From Leptospira vanthielii serovar Holland str. Waz Holland = ATCC 700522 (GTDB taxonomy: Bacteria > Spirochaetota > Leptospiria > Leptospirales > Leptospiraceae), in contig NZ_AOGY02000070.1 in NCBI RefSeq assembly GCF_000332455.1, positions 59,424-123,423 of the forward strand: a DNA stretch of 64,000 bases. The letters run 5' to 3'. Positions 7,393 through 16,641 of the stretch are shown here, in pieces; within the stretch, counting starts at the first letter, position 1; each line of letters starts with the position of its first letter. The translations under genes were made by a program, and so were the position numbers. The notes below the pieces were generated by a model. It saw nothing but the letters and a program-made list of their open reading frames with translations. It was not told the DNA's origin and did no database searches.

Positions 7393-8534
7393 TGAATCCG
7401 AGTACTCCTAAAGTTTTATACCAAGAAGCAAATCCATACGGTTCTTTTACTGCATTTTTAGAAGATGACGGAAGAACTATTTATCTCTACTTACAATCAC
7501 ATAACAATCCTGAGTGGCCAATGAAAACACTTTGGGTGCGTAACTTAATTGATGCCCCCGATTTACGAGTGGATGAGGATTTTGATGTTGGCCTTGCACC
7601 GGTCCTCACCAAATCCGAAATTACAGATCCAAATGCACAAAGTTCCTTCACTGAAGACCAAATTCATTTTATTTGGTCAGAAGAAGGAGATGCAGTGGCA
7701 TTATTTGTAGATGAAGAACTACAAGCCTATCTTCCCTCTTGGTCAGGGATCAAAGGCATTCATGGGTATGCAAAATTTGCAAAAGAAGAAGCACCAACAG
7801 CATCCCCTCTCGGAGATCCAGAAAATGGTGTGATTGCCGAACGAGTCAGAACCAATCGAAAGTTTTGGGAATCCGTTGCGAAAAAAGACCATTGGAAAAA
7901 AGCACAACAACTTCGATTGGATTTTTTAGAATCAAAACTTGGTAAACATGAAAAATATTGGTCTGCCGATGGTGGAAAGTATCCTTCGCTTGGGATCGCA
8001 TCCTTTTTACCGAAAGAATTTCCTGGAATCAAAATATTTTCTACGATTGGGATGAGTGTACAAAATCAACCATCCATTGAACTCTATCACAAAGATTATG
8101 AAAATTTTTCTCGTATTGAACTTGTTTTCGCCATCCAACTTTCGAAAGAAGCAGAAGATAAATCAGAAACATGGATCCAACATGTACTTGGTGAGATGGT
8201 AAAGTTTCCTTGGAGCACAGGAATTTGGTTTGGACATTCTCATACGATTCAAAATCCGAGAAAAGATCCCGATCAACTCTATTTAGACTTCAATTGGTTC
8301 GTTCTACGTAACGTCACAGAGGAAATAGAGCAAGGTATAGCAGAATCTCTACCAAATCTTCATGGACTCGTCACAGAGAACGGGAAACGCGCTAATTTTC
8401 TTTTCTTAACTCCGATCGCAACCGAAGAAAGAATTTGTTTTATGCGCGAAGGATCATTTAAGTTTTGGGAGACCTGGAAGAAGGAAGGATATAGTTTCTT
8501 TCATGACAGCGAACGAAGAATGTTAGAATTCTAG
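7392..8534 (+). CDS. Suppressor-of-fused (SUFU)-like domain protein
   Basis: A 380-residue cytoplasmic protein. The N-terminal half (about 1-135) is acidic and aromatic-rich with no recognised family; it includes a WSEEGDAVALFVDEELQAYLPSW segment pattern. The C-terminal half (about 190-375) reads like a SUFU domain: YPSLGIASFLPKEFPGIKIF, then a GMSVQ strand, IELVFAIQLS, W-x-x-H-x-L and GIWFGHSHTI. Bacterial SUFU domains are often immunity proteins in polymorphic toxin systems, but no toxin is seen beside it. The start overlaps the stop of the preceding gene. Family assignment is by eye and moderately secure. Confidence 0.65.
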   Translation: MNPSTPKVLYQEANPYGSFTAFLEDDGRTIYLYLQSHNNPEWPMKTLWVRNLIDAPDLRVDEDFDVGLAPVLTKSEITDPNAQSSFTEDQIHFIWSEEGDAVALFVDEELQAYLPSWSGIKGIHGYAKFAKEEAPTASPLGDPENGVIAERVRTNRKFWESVAKKDHWKKAQQLRLDFLESKLGKHEKYWSADGGKYPSLGIASFLPKEFPGIKIFSTIGMSVQNQPSIELYHKDYENFSRIELVFAIQLSKEAEDKSETWIQHVLGEMVKFPWSTGIWFGHSHTIQNPRKDPDQLYLDFNWFVLRNVTEEIEQGIAESLPNLHGLVTENGKRANFLFLTPIATEERICFMREGSFKFWETWKKEGYSFFHDSERRMLEF

Positions 8535-8593
8535 ATTTTAATTTCAAAAAAAACCGATTCAAACTCTAAAATCTGGCCGTTACTCTATATGAT

Positions 8594-9175
8594 ATGGCAG
8601 AGACGTATACAAAGTACTTCAATTTAGAGTTTGAACCCTTTTCCTTAGAACGAATTCTCGAAGAAAGACAAGACTCCACTGGTTTTTTTCTCTCTACCGT
8701 ATTTCAAAAACGGTTTTCGGAAGAAGTGAATCTCAAACGCCACGAGGACCAAAAACTTTGGATCCAAACAAAAAATCTGCGTTATATTGTTTTGGATGGG
8801 GTTCAGAAAATTTCCGATGAAAACGGAAGGTTGGAACCTACCAATATCCTCTACTTACTTGTTTTTTTTGATTTTAACTCCATCACTGAGTATGGTTTCG
8901 AAGATGTATGCAATGTACTGATGAAACGATACGATTTACCTTCTCTCATTCTCAAAATGCCTGAGTCAGACCATTTAGAAATCTGGAGTAAGGATCATTC
9001 ACGTAAGAGTTATAAAAATGTGATCCATCCTAACATTGAATCGCTGATGAAATCACTCTTTGATTCGATCAATAAGAAAGATCATTTTCAATTTATTGGT
9101 ATGGAAAGAGTCAATTCTGATAAAAAATCGGGGTTTTCGATGAGTCGAAGGGGTTTTACAAGGGCAATTGCCTAA
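8594..9175 (+). CDS. Hypothetical protein
   Basis: A 193-residue protein without signal peptide or membrane segment. It alternates acidic and aromatic stretches and has a beta-like LRYIVLDGVQKI strand, then ILYLLVFFDFNSI and a basic C-terminus. I do not recognise a family. It follows the SUFU gene by 59 bp in the same direction and may be cotranscribed. Codon use looks like that of its neighbours. A strong hairpin lies about 30 bp past its stop. Confidence 0.6.
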   Translation: MAETYTKYFNLEFEPFSLERILEERQDSTGFFLSTVFQKRFSEEVNLKRHEDQKLWIQTKNLRYIVLDGVQKISDENGRLEPTNILYLLVFFDFNSITEYGFEDVCNVLMKRYDLPSLILKMPESDHLEIWSKDHSRKSYKNVIHPNIESLMKSLFDSINKKDHFQFIGMERVNSDKKSGFSMSRRGFTRAIA

Positions 9176-9206
9176 ATTTTCCCAGAACTTGTGCCTATAA
9201 ATGAAA

Positions 9207-9229
9207 AAACCCGCAGGTTTTGCGGGTTT
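9207..9229 (-). terminator. Rho-independent terminator AAACCCGCA-N5-TGCGGGTTT
   Basis: A perfect 9-bp stem with a 5-nt loop. Read on the minus strand the second arm runs into a six-T tract, so it best serves the small Lys/Ala-rich gene whose stop is about 45 bp upstream. It may also block transcription from the plus-strand gene ending at 9175. Confidence 0.8.
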
Positions 9230-9274
9230 ACACAATCTTACTTCGATAGTTTCGAAGGAAGAATCAAATCTAAG

Positions 9275-9349
9275 TTATTTCTTAGATTTTTTCTTTGCAG
9301 CTTTTTTCTTAGCGGCTTTCTTTTTTGCGGCTTTCTTTTTAGCAACCAT
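9275..9349 (-). CDS. 24-residue Lys/Ala-rich histone H1-like peptide
   Basis: A very short gene encoding MVAKKKAAKKK followed by further AAKKK repeats and a KSKK end, 24 residues in all. It is almost entirely lysine and alanine, like the tails of histone H1 and bacterial HC1/HU-type nucleic-acid-binding proteins. The start is supported by AAGGA eight bases before the ATG, and a strong terminator lies about 45 bp past the stop, so it is a stand-alone transcription unit. I infer that it binds DNA or RNA through charge. A product this short is easily missed by gene callers. Confidence 0.7.
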   Translation of the reverse strand: MVAKKKAAKKKAAKKKAAKKKSKK

Positions 9350-9508
9350 TGTGATCGTCCTTATCTTTTGATTTCAAAACACGGCTGTCCTTGGCAAACA
9401 GAGAGTGAATTGATACGACATAATTAAATCAGATCATTTTAAATGTAAAGAAATTTTATTTTTTGCATGAATTTTTATTCAAAATAAAAAAACAGACTAA
9501 TACTCATT

Positions 9509-10528
9509 CTACGGAACATTGATAACGATCTTACCAATTGTTTGTCCCGATTGAAATGTACGGAGTGCATCGTGTATCTTTTCGAACGCAAACTCATGTC
9601 CAATGGTTTGTTTTGGTAATGATAACATCATTAAATCGGAAAAATGTTTTCTAAGTTCATCAATTTCATTCCACAACCATATTAAATTGAATCCCATCAC
9701 TGATTTATTCTCTGAAATCATCGATAATGGATCAATTTTTGGTCTTGTGAGGTAAGAATATGCAATCGATAGCCAATTTCGGAATGAATGTGATGGTGTG
9801 AAGTTCGCACTGCCATAAGTAATAAGCCTTCCCATTGGTGCCATGAGATCATAACTGTCGTGAAAATAACGACCACCTAAACATTCTAAAACTATTTTTA
9901 ATGGATGTCCTGATAAAATTTTCTGCATCTCTTGTTTAAAATGAGGAGATCTAATGAGAAAATAATCATAACCAACCTCTTCTAAGATCGAAAACTTAAC
10001 GGAATCACCTACAAGACCGATTGGGATTGCTTTTTTTTTCTTCGCAATGTGTCCTGCCATAATTCCCACACCACCGGCAGCACTATGAATCAGAACATGA
10101 TCACCTTCTTTCACTTGCCCCAGTGGAACGAGAGCATAGTATGCAGTGAGTGCTTGTACAACAAAAGCCGCACCATCTTGCATCGACCATCCCTTAGGAA
10201 GTGAGAATACTGTTTTTTCTGAAATGTTAAGATGTGTTGTATAAGCTCCGAACCTGGTTGCACCAAACACTGTGTCTCCGACCTCAAAATCCTTAACATT
10301 TGGGCCTATTTTTACGATTTTTCCCGCAAATTCCAAACCAGGAATGAAACTTCCTTTAGGGGTTGCTGAGTACAAACCATAAATCGAAAATACATCGGCA
10401 AAGTTAAGTCCAATGGCTTTCACTTCAATGGTGACTTCATCTCCTTCGGGTGGCCTTAAGAGTTCTTTTTTTCGATGAAGGTGATCGATAGATCCGGTTT
10501 TTTCGATGCGATAGACTTCTCTTAACAT
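9509..10528 (-). CDS. Medium-chain dehydrogenase/reductase (quinone oxidoreductase / VAT-1-like)
   Basis: A 339-residue MDR-family NADPH-dependent oxidoreductase. It has the GroES-like N-terminal domain (IGLNFADVFSIYGLY, PGLEFAGKIVKIG), the nucleotide-binding loop HSAAGGVGIMAGHIAK near residue 148, and the C-terminal GKIVI ending. There are no zinc-binding cysteines, which places it with zeta-crystallin/VAT-1-like quinone or enone reductases. It reads away from gcvT, with less than 80 bp between starts. The substrate is unknown. Confidence 0.85.
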   Translation of the reverse strand: MLREVYRIEKTGSIDHLHRKKELLRPPEGDEVTIEVKAIGLNFADVFSIYGLYSATPKGSFIPGLEFAGKIVKIGPNVKDFEVGDTVFGATRFGAYTTHLNISEKTVFSLPKGWSMQDGAAFVVQALTAYYALVPLGQVKEGDHVLIHSAAGGVGIMAGHIAKKKKAIPIGLVGDSVKFSILEEVGYDYFLIRSPHFKQEMQKILSGHPLKIVLECLGGRYFHDSYDLMAPMGRLITYGSANFTPSHSFRNWLSIAYSYLTRPKIDPLSMISENKSVMGFNLIWLWNEIDELRKHFSDLMMLSLPKQTIGHEFAFEKIHDALRTFQSGQTIGKIVINVP

Positions 10529-10563
10529 AATATCTTAAAAAAAATTCAATTCCATAACCATGA

Positions 10564-10581
10564 AACCATTTTTCAATGGTT
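10564..10581 (+). other. Hairpin AACCATT-TTTC-AATGGTT in the gcv leader
   Basis: A perfect 7-bp stem with a 4-nt loop lies just upstream of the preferred gcvT start and contains an ATG (10576) in its right arm. If that ATG were the start it would be sequestered, which is one reason to prefer GTG 10606. It could be a leader structure or protein-binding site. The gap is far too small for a glycine riboswitch. Confidence 0.4.
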
Positions 10582-10605
10582 CCAGAGTCTGAACGAGAGA
10601 AAACC

Positions 10606-11718
10606 GTGGAACTGAAACAAACCCCTTTACATACAATTCATAAAGAAATGGGAGCCAAGATGGTTCCTTTTGGCGGATGGGACATGCCTGTTCAATATAC
10701 TGGCATCATCCAAGAACATTTAGCAACTAGATCGGCCGCGGGACTCTTTGATGTTTCGCATATGGGTGAAATTTTTGTGACGGGAAAAGAAGATGAGGTT
10801 CTCAGTTTTTTAGAATCAGTCACTTGCAACACCATCTCTAGTATGAAAGCCGGCCAAGTGCAGTACAATGCTGTAGTGAATGAAGACGGTGGTCTTGTGG
10901 ACGATATCACAGTTTATAAATTTAGCGATAGCAAATACATGATTTGTTCCAATGCTTCCAACTACCCTGCAGTCACAAAACATTTAGAAAAATATAAAAA
11001 AGGAACCGTAACTGTCGTTGATGATAGCAAAAACTGGCATCAAATTGCATTACAAGGTCCGAAAGCGGATGAAATCTTTTCTAAATATCTTGGAAAGGAT
11101 TTAAGTTCGATCCTTTACTATCATTTTGAAGAAATGAATTGGAAAGGGGAAACCATCATAGTATCTCGCACTGGTTATACGGGAGAAGATGGATTCGAAA
11201 TTTATACATCCAACACACTCGGTGTTACCTTATGGAAAGATTTATTAGAAATAGGAAAAGAGTTTGGACTTGCACCTGTTGGCCTTGGGGCTCGTGACAC
11301 ACTCAGACTCGAAGCAAAATACCCACTCTATGGCCATGAACTGAATGCAGAATGGACACCGGTAGAATCGGGAATCAACTTTATCGTGAAAGAAAAACCG
11401 ACTCCTTACTTGGGATATGACCGAATTATCGCTGACAAAAAGAATGGTCCCAAACGTAAAATTGTGGGGATTCGCCTGATGGAACCTGGGGTTTTGCGAG
11501 AAAATTTCCCGATTTTTTCGAGCGATGGTAAAGAAATTGGCAAATCCACCTCAGGAACCCACTCCCCCAGTCGCAAAGAATCCCTAGGTCTTGCCATTCT
11601 CGAAACCGAATTCACTAAAAACCAAACGGAAGTATTTGTGGAGATTCGTGGACAAAAGAAATTGGCAAAAGTAGAGACTGGGGCCTTTATCCAAGGCAGT
11701 GTCCGAAACAATCGCTAA
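10606..11718 (+). CDS. gcvT: Aminomethyltransferase (glycine cleavage T protein)
   Basis: The T protein transfers the methylene group from the aminomethyl-lipoyl arm of GcvH to tetrahydrofolate, releasing ammonia. The N-terminus [20 protein letters not shown] and the GGWDMPVQY loop are classic. The folate-binding [12 protein letters not shown] and C-terminal barrel [14 protein letters not shown] are present. I prefer the GTG at 10606 (about 370 residues) because it matches the family N-terminus; an ATG at 10576 would add ten residues and lies in a hairpin. It is first of the gcvT-gcvH-gcvP operon, with gaps of 29 and 16 bp. Confidence 0.95.
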   Translation: MELKQTPLHTIHKEMGAKMVPFGGWDMPVQYTGIIQEHLATRSAAGLFDVSHMGEIFVTGKEDEVLSFLESVTCNTISSMKAGQVQYNAVVNEDGGLVDDITVYKFSDSKYMICSNASNYPAVTKHLEKYKKGTVTVVDDSKNWHQIALQGPKADEIFSKYLGKDLSSILYYHFEEMNWKGETIIVSRTGYTGEDGFEIYTSNTLGVTLWKDLLEIGKEFGLAPVGLGARDTLRLEAKYPLYGHELNAEWTPVESGINFIVKEKPTPYLGYDRIIADKKNGPKRKIVGIRLMEPGVLRENFPIFSSDGKEIGKSTSGTHSPSRKESLGLAILETEFTKNQTEVFVEIRGQKKLAKVETGAFIQGSVRNNR

Positions 11719-11747
11719 ACCGAGAACATAGAAGAAGAGGAAAAACC

Positions 11748-12140
11748 ATGGCAGATACACAAGCAAGAGACGGTTATTATTACACAGAAAAACATGAATG
11801 GGTAAAGATAGAGGGTGATGTGGCTCTCGTTGGAATCACAGACTTTGCACAGAACGCACTCGGTGACATTGTGTTTATTGACCTACCAAAACCGGGAAAA
11901 CAAATCAAAGCCAAAGACAGCCTTGGAACTATCGAATCAGTAAAAGCTGCAGAAGATTTATACTCTCCTATTTCTGGCGAAGTAGTAGAAACAAACGCAA
12001 ACCTCGGTTCCAACCCCGCAGCTGTAAATGCAGAACCTTTTGATACCTGGATGGTAAAATTAAAAAACATCCAAACTTCCGAACTCGGAAGCCTTCTCTC
12101 AAGCGCACAGTATAAAGAATACGTATCCAAACTGGATTAA
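11748..12140 (+). CDS. gcvH: Glycine cleavage H protein
   Basis: A 130-residue lipoyl carrier that shuttles the aminomethyl group between GcvP, GcvT and the dihydrolipoyl dehydrogenase. The lipoylation site is K66 in [20 protein letters not shown], and the usual [20 protein letters not shown]-terminal region is intact. Length is normal for the family. A purine-rich GAAGAGGAAA Shine-Dalgarno region precedes the ATG. Confidence 0.97.
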   Translation: MADTQARDGYYYTEKHEWVKIEGDVALVGITDFAQNALGDIVFIDLPKPGKQIKAKDSLGTIESVKAAEDLYSPISGEVVETNANLGSNPAAVNAEPFDTWMVKLKNIQTSELGSLLSSAQYKEYVSKLD

Positions 12141-12156
12141 TAGGAGTTTTTCTAAA

Positions 12157-15069
12157 GTGAGTTCCGTAAAATCTACATCACCTCTCCATTCCCCTTACGA
12201 AGAATCATTGGAACCAAGCGATACTTTTTTACGCCGTCATGTCGGTGTGACAGAAGAGACAGTCACTTCAATGCTTACAACCATTGGTTACAAGGAATTG
12301 GACGACCTTATCAACGATGCAGTTCCCGAAAACATTCGTTTGCGAAAGGAACTCAGTCTACCAAAACCGATCGGTGAGTATGCTTTACAAAGAGAACTGA
12401 AGAAAATTGTTTCTAAAAATAAAATCTATAGATCCTACTTGGGTCTTGGATATTACTCTTGTATCACTCCTGCCGTGATCCAAAGGAATATTCTAGAAAA
12501 CCCAGGTTGGTACACTGCTTATACTCCTTACCAAGCTGAGATTGCACAAGGCCGTATGGAAGCTCTCATTAACTTCCAAACGATGATCACTGACATGACA
12601 GGAATGGAAATTGCCAACGCTTCCCTTCTCGATGAAGGAACCGCTGCTGCCGAAGCGATGAATATGCTCTTCTCTCTCAAAGAAGATACACAAGGAAAAT
12701 CATTTTTTGTTTCTCAATCGGTGCATCCTCAAACATTAGATGTCATCCGCACACGTGCCATTCCTCTCGGCATCAATATCGTTGTGGGATCTTTTAAGAA
12801 GATGGTTCCTTCCAATGATTTTTTTGGATCCATTGTCCAATACCCATCCACTGATGGAACTATTTATGATTACAGTGAATTTATAGAAAGCCTGCATAAA
12901 GTAGGTGCCAAAACTGTCGTTGCAGCGGACCTTTTAGCACTTACCATTTTAAAAGCACCTGGTGAAATGAATGCAGACGTGGTTGTGGGAAGTACACAAC
13001 GTTTTGGATTGCCACTGGGATTTGGTGGACCGCATGCCGGATACTACGCCACCAAAGAAGAATACAAACGGAACATGCCTGGTCGTCTCATTGGTGTGTC
13101 CAAAGATTCACAAGGAAAACCTGGTTACCGCCTAAGCCTACAAACACGGGAACAACATATCCGTCGCGACAAAGCAACATCTAACATTTGTACAGCGCAA
13201 GTTCTGCTCGCCGTTTTATCTTCTATGTATGCTGTGTATCATGGGCCAAAAGGTTTAAAACAAATTGCTTCCCGTGTCCACCGGATGACAACTATCCTTG
13301 CCACTGGACTGGAAAAACTCGGATACAAAATCATTTCTAATCCCTACTTTGATACCATTCGTGTGGAGTTGTCTAAAATTTCCTCTGCGGAGATCATTCA
13401 CTATGCAGAAGAAAGAGAAATCAATATCAGACAAGTTTCAGGTCACGTGATCAGTATCTCTTTAGATGAAACTACCAATCTAAAAGATATCAAAGACCTA
13501 CTAGAAATTTTTAACGAAAACAAAACCCTTCATTTTCAATTAGAAGATCTTACCGCCAAAGAAGAATGGAAAATTCCAGAACTTTTGGAAAGAAAGTCCG
13601 AGTATCTAACCCATCCTGTTTTCAATAGTTTCCATACAGAAACAGAAATGTTACGTTACATTCGTAGACTCGAAGCCAAAGATTTATCTCTCACCACTTC
13701 TATGATTGCGCTTGGGTCTTGCACTATGAAACTCAATGCATCAACTGAGATGTATCCTGTCACTTGGCCAGAACTTGCCAATATCCATCCCTTTGTTCCT
13801 GAAAACCAAACAGAAGGATACCGAACTCTTTTTAGCCAATTAGAAAAATGGCTCTGTGAAATCACTGGATTTGCAGAAGTATCTCTACAGCCTAACGCTG
13901 GTTCGCAAGGCGAGTATGCAGGTTTACTTGCCATTCGAAACTTTCACCAAAGTCGAAATGATATGCATAGAGATATCTGTCTCATTCCGATCTCTGCACA
14001 TGGAACAAACCCCGCATCCGCAGTGATGGCTGGATTCAAAGTGGTGCCTGTGAATTGTGATTCCAATGGAAATATCGACGTAACCGATCTTAAGAAAAAG
14101 GCAAACGAATACAAGGATAGTTTAGGTGCCCTTATGGTTACCTATCCTTCCACTCACGGTGTGTTTGAAGCCTCTATCAAAGAAATTTGCCAAACCATTC
14201 ACGATAACGGTGGTCAGGTGTATATGGATGGAGCCAATATGAATGCCCAAGTGGGGTTAACAAGGCCCGCTGATATTGGTGCCGATGTTTGTCATTTAAA
14301 CCTTCATAAAACGTTCTGTATCCCTCACGGAGGTGGTGGACCAGGAGTTGGCCCCATTGGAGTGGCAGAACACCTAGCACCTTTTCTTCCCGGACACAGC
14401 CTTGTAGAAAATGGATCGAATAACAGCCAGTGGGCGGTCTCCGCTGCCCCTTGGGGATCTGCTTCCATCATTGTAATCTCTTGGGCATACATTGCGATGC
14501 TTGGATTCGAAGGTTTACAATTTGCAACCAAGGTGGCGATTCTCAATGCCAACTACATTGCTAAAAAATTAGAATCTTCGTTTCCCGTATTGTATCGAGG
14601 AAACAAAGGACTTGTGGCTCACGAATGTATTTTAGATATGCGTGGTTTCAAAAAAGGAAGTGGTGTTGAAGTAGAAGACATCGCCAAACGATTGATCGAC
14701 TACGGATTCCACTCACCGACTATGTCCTTTCCTGTTCCGGGAACTCTTATGGTAGAGCCCACAGAATCAGAGTCAAAAGAAGAACTCGACAGATTTATTG
14801 ATTCTATGTTGGCCATTGCCGGTGAAATCAGTGATATTGAATCAGGTATACTTTCTAAAGAAGACAATCCTCTAAAGAACTCTCCTCATACAGCGGACAT
14901 GGTGATTAGTGATTCTTGGAAACATTCCTATGCAAGAGAACGAGCAGCATACCCACTTCCCTGGTTACGCACACGTAAGTTCTGGCCGAGTGTGGGTCGA
15001 GTGGATAACGTGTATGGAGATAGAAACCTAATCTGTTCCTGTATTCCTATGGAAGACTACGCCGTTTAG
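12157..15069 (+). CDS. gcvP: Glycine dehydrogenase (decarboxylating), P protein
   Basis: A 970-residue PLP enzyme that decarboxylates glycine and loads the aminomethyl group onto GcvH. It is the fused homodimer type, with both the N-terminal P1-like and C-terminal P2-like halves in one chain. The PLP lysine is K718 in [18 protein letters not shown], and the glycine-rich loop follows directly. The GTG start has an AGGAG about ten bases upstream. Together with gcvT and gcvH it completes the three dedicated subunits; the L protein is elsewhere. Confidence 0.97.
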   Translation: MSSVKSTSPLHSPYEESLEPSDTFLRRHVGVTEETVTSMLTTIGYKELDDLINDAVPENIRLRKELSLPKPIGEYALQRELKKIVSKNKIYRSYLGLGYYSCITPAVIQRNILENPGWYTAYTPYQAEIAQGRMEALINFQTMITDMTGMEIANASLLDEGTAAAEAMNMLFSLKEDTQGKSFFVSQSVHPQTLDVIRTRAIPLGINIVVGSFKKMVPSNDFFGSIVQYPSTDGTIYDYSEFIESLHKVGAKTVVAADLLALTILKAPGEMNADVVVGSTQRFGLPLGFGGPHAGYYATKEEYKRNMPGRLIGVSKDSQGKPGYRLSLQTREQHIRRDKATSNICTAQVLLAVLSSMYAVYHGPKGLKQIASRVHRMTTILATGLEKLGYKIISNPYFDTIRVELSKISSAEIIHYAEEREINIRQVSGHVISISLDETTNLKDIKDLLEIFNENKTLHFQLEDLTAKEEWKIPELLERKSEYLTHPVFNSFHTETEMLRYIRRLEAKDLSLTTSMIALGSCTMKLNASTEMYPVTWPELANIHPFVPENQTEGYRTLFSQLEKWLCEITGFAEVSLQPNAGSQGEYAGLLAIRNFHQSRNDMHRDICLIPISAHGTNPASAVMAGFKVVPVNCDSNGNIDVTDLKKKANEYKDSLGALMVTYPSTHGVFEASIKEICQTIHDNGGQVYMDGANMNAQVGLTRPADIGADVCHLNLHKTFCIPHGGGGPGVGPIGVAEHLAPFLPGHSLVENGSNNSQWAVSAAPWGSASIIVISWAYIAMLGFEGLQFATKVAILNANYIAKKLESSFPVLYRGNKGLVAHECILDMRGFKKGSGVEVEDIAKRLIDYGFHSPTMSFPVPGTLMVEPTESESKEELDRFIDSMLAIAGEISDIESGILSKEDNPLKNSPHTADMVISDSWKHSYARERAAYPLPWLRTRKFWPSVGRVDNVYGDRNLICSCIPMEDYAV

Positions 15070-15083
15070 GAAAACCAAAGTAT

Positions 15084-15419
15084 ATGTTTTATGAAAAACA
15101 TATTTTTGTCTGCGAAAACCAAAGGGCACCCGGCGAACGGGTGTCTTGCGGAAATCAAGGTTCTATCGAATTATTAAAACTCCTGAAACAAAAAGCAGCG
15201 AAAGCGGGAATCGAATACAAATTTAGAGTCCAAAAGTCTGGTTGTTTGGACCGGTGTGAACTGGGTCCCATTCAAGTTTCCTACCCGGAAGGTAAGTGGT
15301 TTGCCATGAAAACAGAAGCCGACGTGGATACCATTTTGGAATTTTATCTAAAAACAAACCAACCAGAAAAATACCAACACCTAGTCGTCAGTGACGATGC
15401 GGTGGCCGAATCTATTTAA
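15084..15419 (+). CDS. Thioredoxin-like [2Fe-2S] ferredoxin-family protein
   Basis: A 111-residue protein with the cysteine pattern of thioredoxin-like 2Fe-2S ferredoxins: FVCENQ near residue 10, VSCGNQG near 23, and a CLDRCELGP pair near 54-58. This family is shared with NuoE-type subunits and clostridial Shethna-like ferredoxins and carries electrons or serves assembly roles. It begins 14 bp after gcvP and is probably part of that operon, but its link to glycine cleavage is unknown. The four ligands look intact. Confidence 0.8.
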   Translation: MFYEKHIFVCENQRAPGERVSCGNQGSIELLKLLKQKAAKAGIEYKFRVQKSGCLDRCELGPIQVSYPEGKWFAMKTEADVDTILEFYLKTNQPEKYQHLVVSDDAVAESI

Positions 15420-15591
15420 AAAAATACAAACACACTTTCCCAGTTTTCCTACATTCAATCTCAGGCACCTAACATAGTATAATGAAAGTAACCTCAATTT
15501 CTTTGTGAAACCACGAACTTTCCTAGAGAATTTTTTATCAAAAAGAAGATATACTCGCGGGAATAAGCGGATTGTGATAGAAGGAAACCAT

Positions 15592-15640
15592 TGGGCGGCG
15601 GGTCTAGTTCCCCACCCTCTAATCGGGCGGGGATACCAAT
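15592..15640. repeat. GC-rich intergenic island with CCCC-CCC/GGG-GGGG hairpin
   Basis: In the roughly 300-bp gap before the cytochrome gene, CCCCACCC (15610-15617) faces GGGCGGGG (15625-15632) across a 7-nt loop with one mismatch, preceded by GGGCGGCGGGTC. The block is much richer in G+C than its flanks and resembles parts of the 5.7 kb island. Nothing else was recognised in the rest of the gap. Confidence 0.5.
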
Positions 15641-15718
15641 ATCCAATCCTTTAACGCACTCACCCACCCCAAATCCCCCTTGACCAAAATCAACTTCTCC
15701 GATCTCTTTGCTCCACCA

Positions 15719-16594
15719 ATGAAAAAAATTTTCCGTATTTTTACGATCACCTCTCTTTCCTTAGTGGGCATCCTTGTAGTGTTAGTTACGACTATTTATG
15801 CGTTAAGTTCAGCACGAATGAACAAAACGTACGAAGTAAAATCAGTTCCCATTCCCAAGTTTTCGAAACCAGTTGATCTAGCTGAAGGGAAACGACTTTA
15901 CCAATCCCGAGGTTGTGGAGATTGCCATGACATTGACGGAAGCGGAAGAACATTTATTGAAGATCCGGCCCTTGGAAGATTTTCAGGATCTAACCTAACA
16001 TCGGGTAAAGGCGGAATTCTAACAGAGAGAACGGATGAAGAACTTGCCATTGCCATTCGTCACGGTGTTGGCAAAAACGGAAGGGCATTGTTGTTTATGC
16101 CATCTACCGACTTCCAAGGAATCACTAATGAGGATGTTGGAAAATTAATCGCCTTCCTTCGTTCTTTACCTGTTGTAAACAAACCACAAGGAGACCTCAA
16201 AGCAGGTCCACTCGGAAGATTTCTTTTTTTAATCGGAGAAATTCCTGTTTTTGTATCCGCAGAGATCATCAATCACGAAGCTATACATCTAACAAATATT
16301 ACACCTTCTATTTCGTTAGAATATGGAAAGTATGTGGCATCAACTTGTACGGGGTGCCATGGTTTTAGTTTGAAAGGTGGTCCGATCCAAGGGGCTCCTC
16401 CTGAATGGCCACCAGCTCAAGACATCAGTAAAAATGGTTTAACACATTACACGGAAGCTAGTTTCATACAAACTATCCGAACAGGAAAACGTCCTGATGG
16501 TTCAGAAATGAAATTTCCGATGCCTTGGAAAAGTTTGGGCCAATTGACTGATACCGAACTCAAAGCTCTTTGGAAGTATCTACAAACAATATAA
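15719..16594 (+). CDS. Membrane-anchored di-haem cytochrome c
   Basis: A 291-residue protein with one N-terminal membrane span or signal anchor (residues about 8-30) and two c-type haem sites, CGDCH near residue 66 and CTGCH near 211. Each sits in a class I cytochrome c domain; methionines such as LLFMPSTDF and FPMPWKSLG are candidate sixth ligands. The double-domain layout resembles alcohol- or aldehyde-dehydrogenase cytochrome subunits and other periplasmic electron carriers, but no dehydrogenase is adjacent. I chose the ATG at 15719 over a TTG at 15680 because it begins the signal with MKKIF. Confidence 0.85.
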   Translation: MKKIFRIFTITSLSLVGILVVLVTTIYALSSARMNKTYEVKSVPIPKFSKPVDLAEGKRLYQSRGCGDCHDIDGSGRTFIEDPALGRFSGSNLTSGKGGILTERTDEELAIAIRHGVGKNGRALLFMPSTDFQGITNEDVGKLIAFLRSLPVVNKPQGDLKAGPLGRFLFLIGEIPVFVSAEIINHEAIHLTNITPSISLEYGKYVASTCTGCHGFSLKGGPIQGAPPEWPPAQDISKNGLTHYTEASFIQTIRTGKRPDGSEMKFPMPWKSLGQLTDTELKALWKYLQTI

Positions 16595-16641
16595 CCTTAT
16601 GACTCGGTAACTCTCTATCTATATAGGTAAGTTCCAACTTC

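Noticed and set aside
7392..8534. Polymorphic-toxin immunity role for the SUFU protein
   Set aside because: No toxin, PT-repeat or secretion gene is next to it, so the role is kept as a hypothesis only.
10529..10605. Glycine riboswitch upstream of gcvT
   Set aside because: The gap is only about 77 bases and contains one short hairpin; there is no room for a tandem glycine aptamer.
15420..15718. Additional short gene before the cytochrome c gene
   Set aside because: Open frames are short, cross the GC-rich hairpin island and lack a ribosome-binding site.
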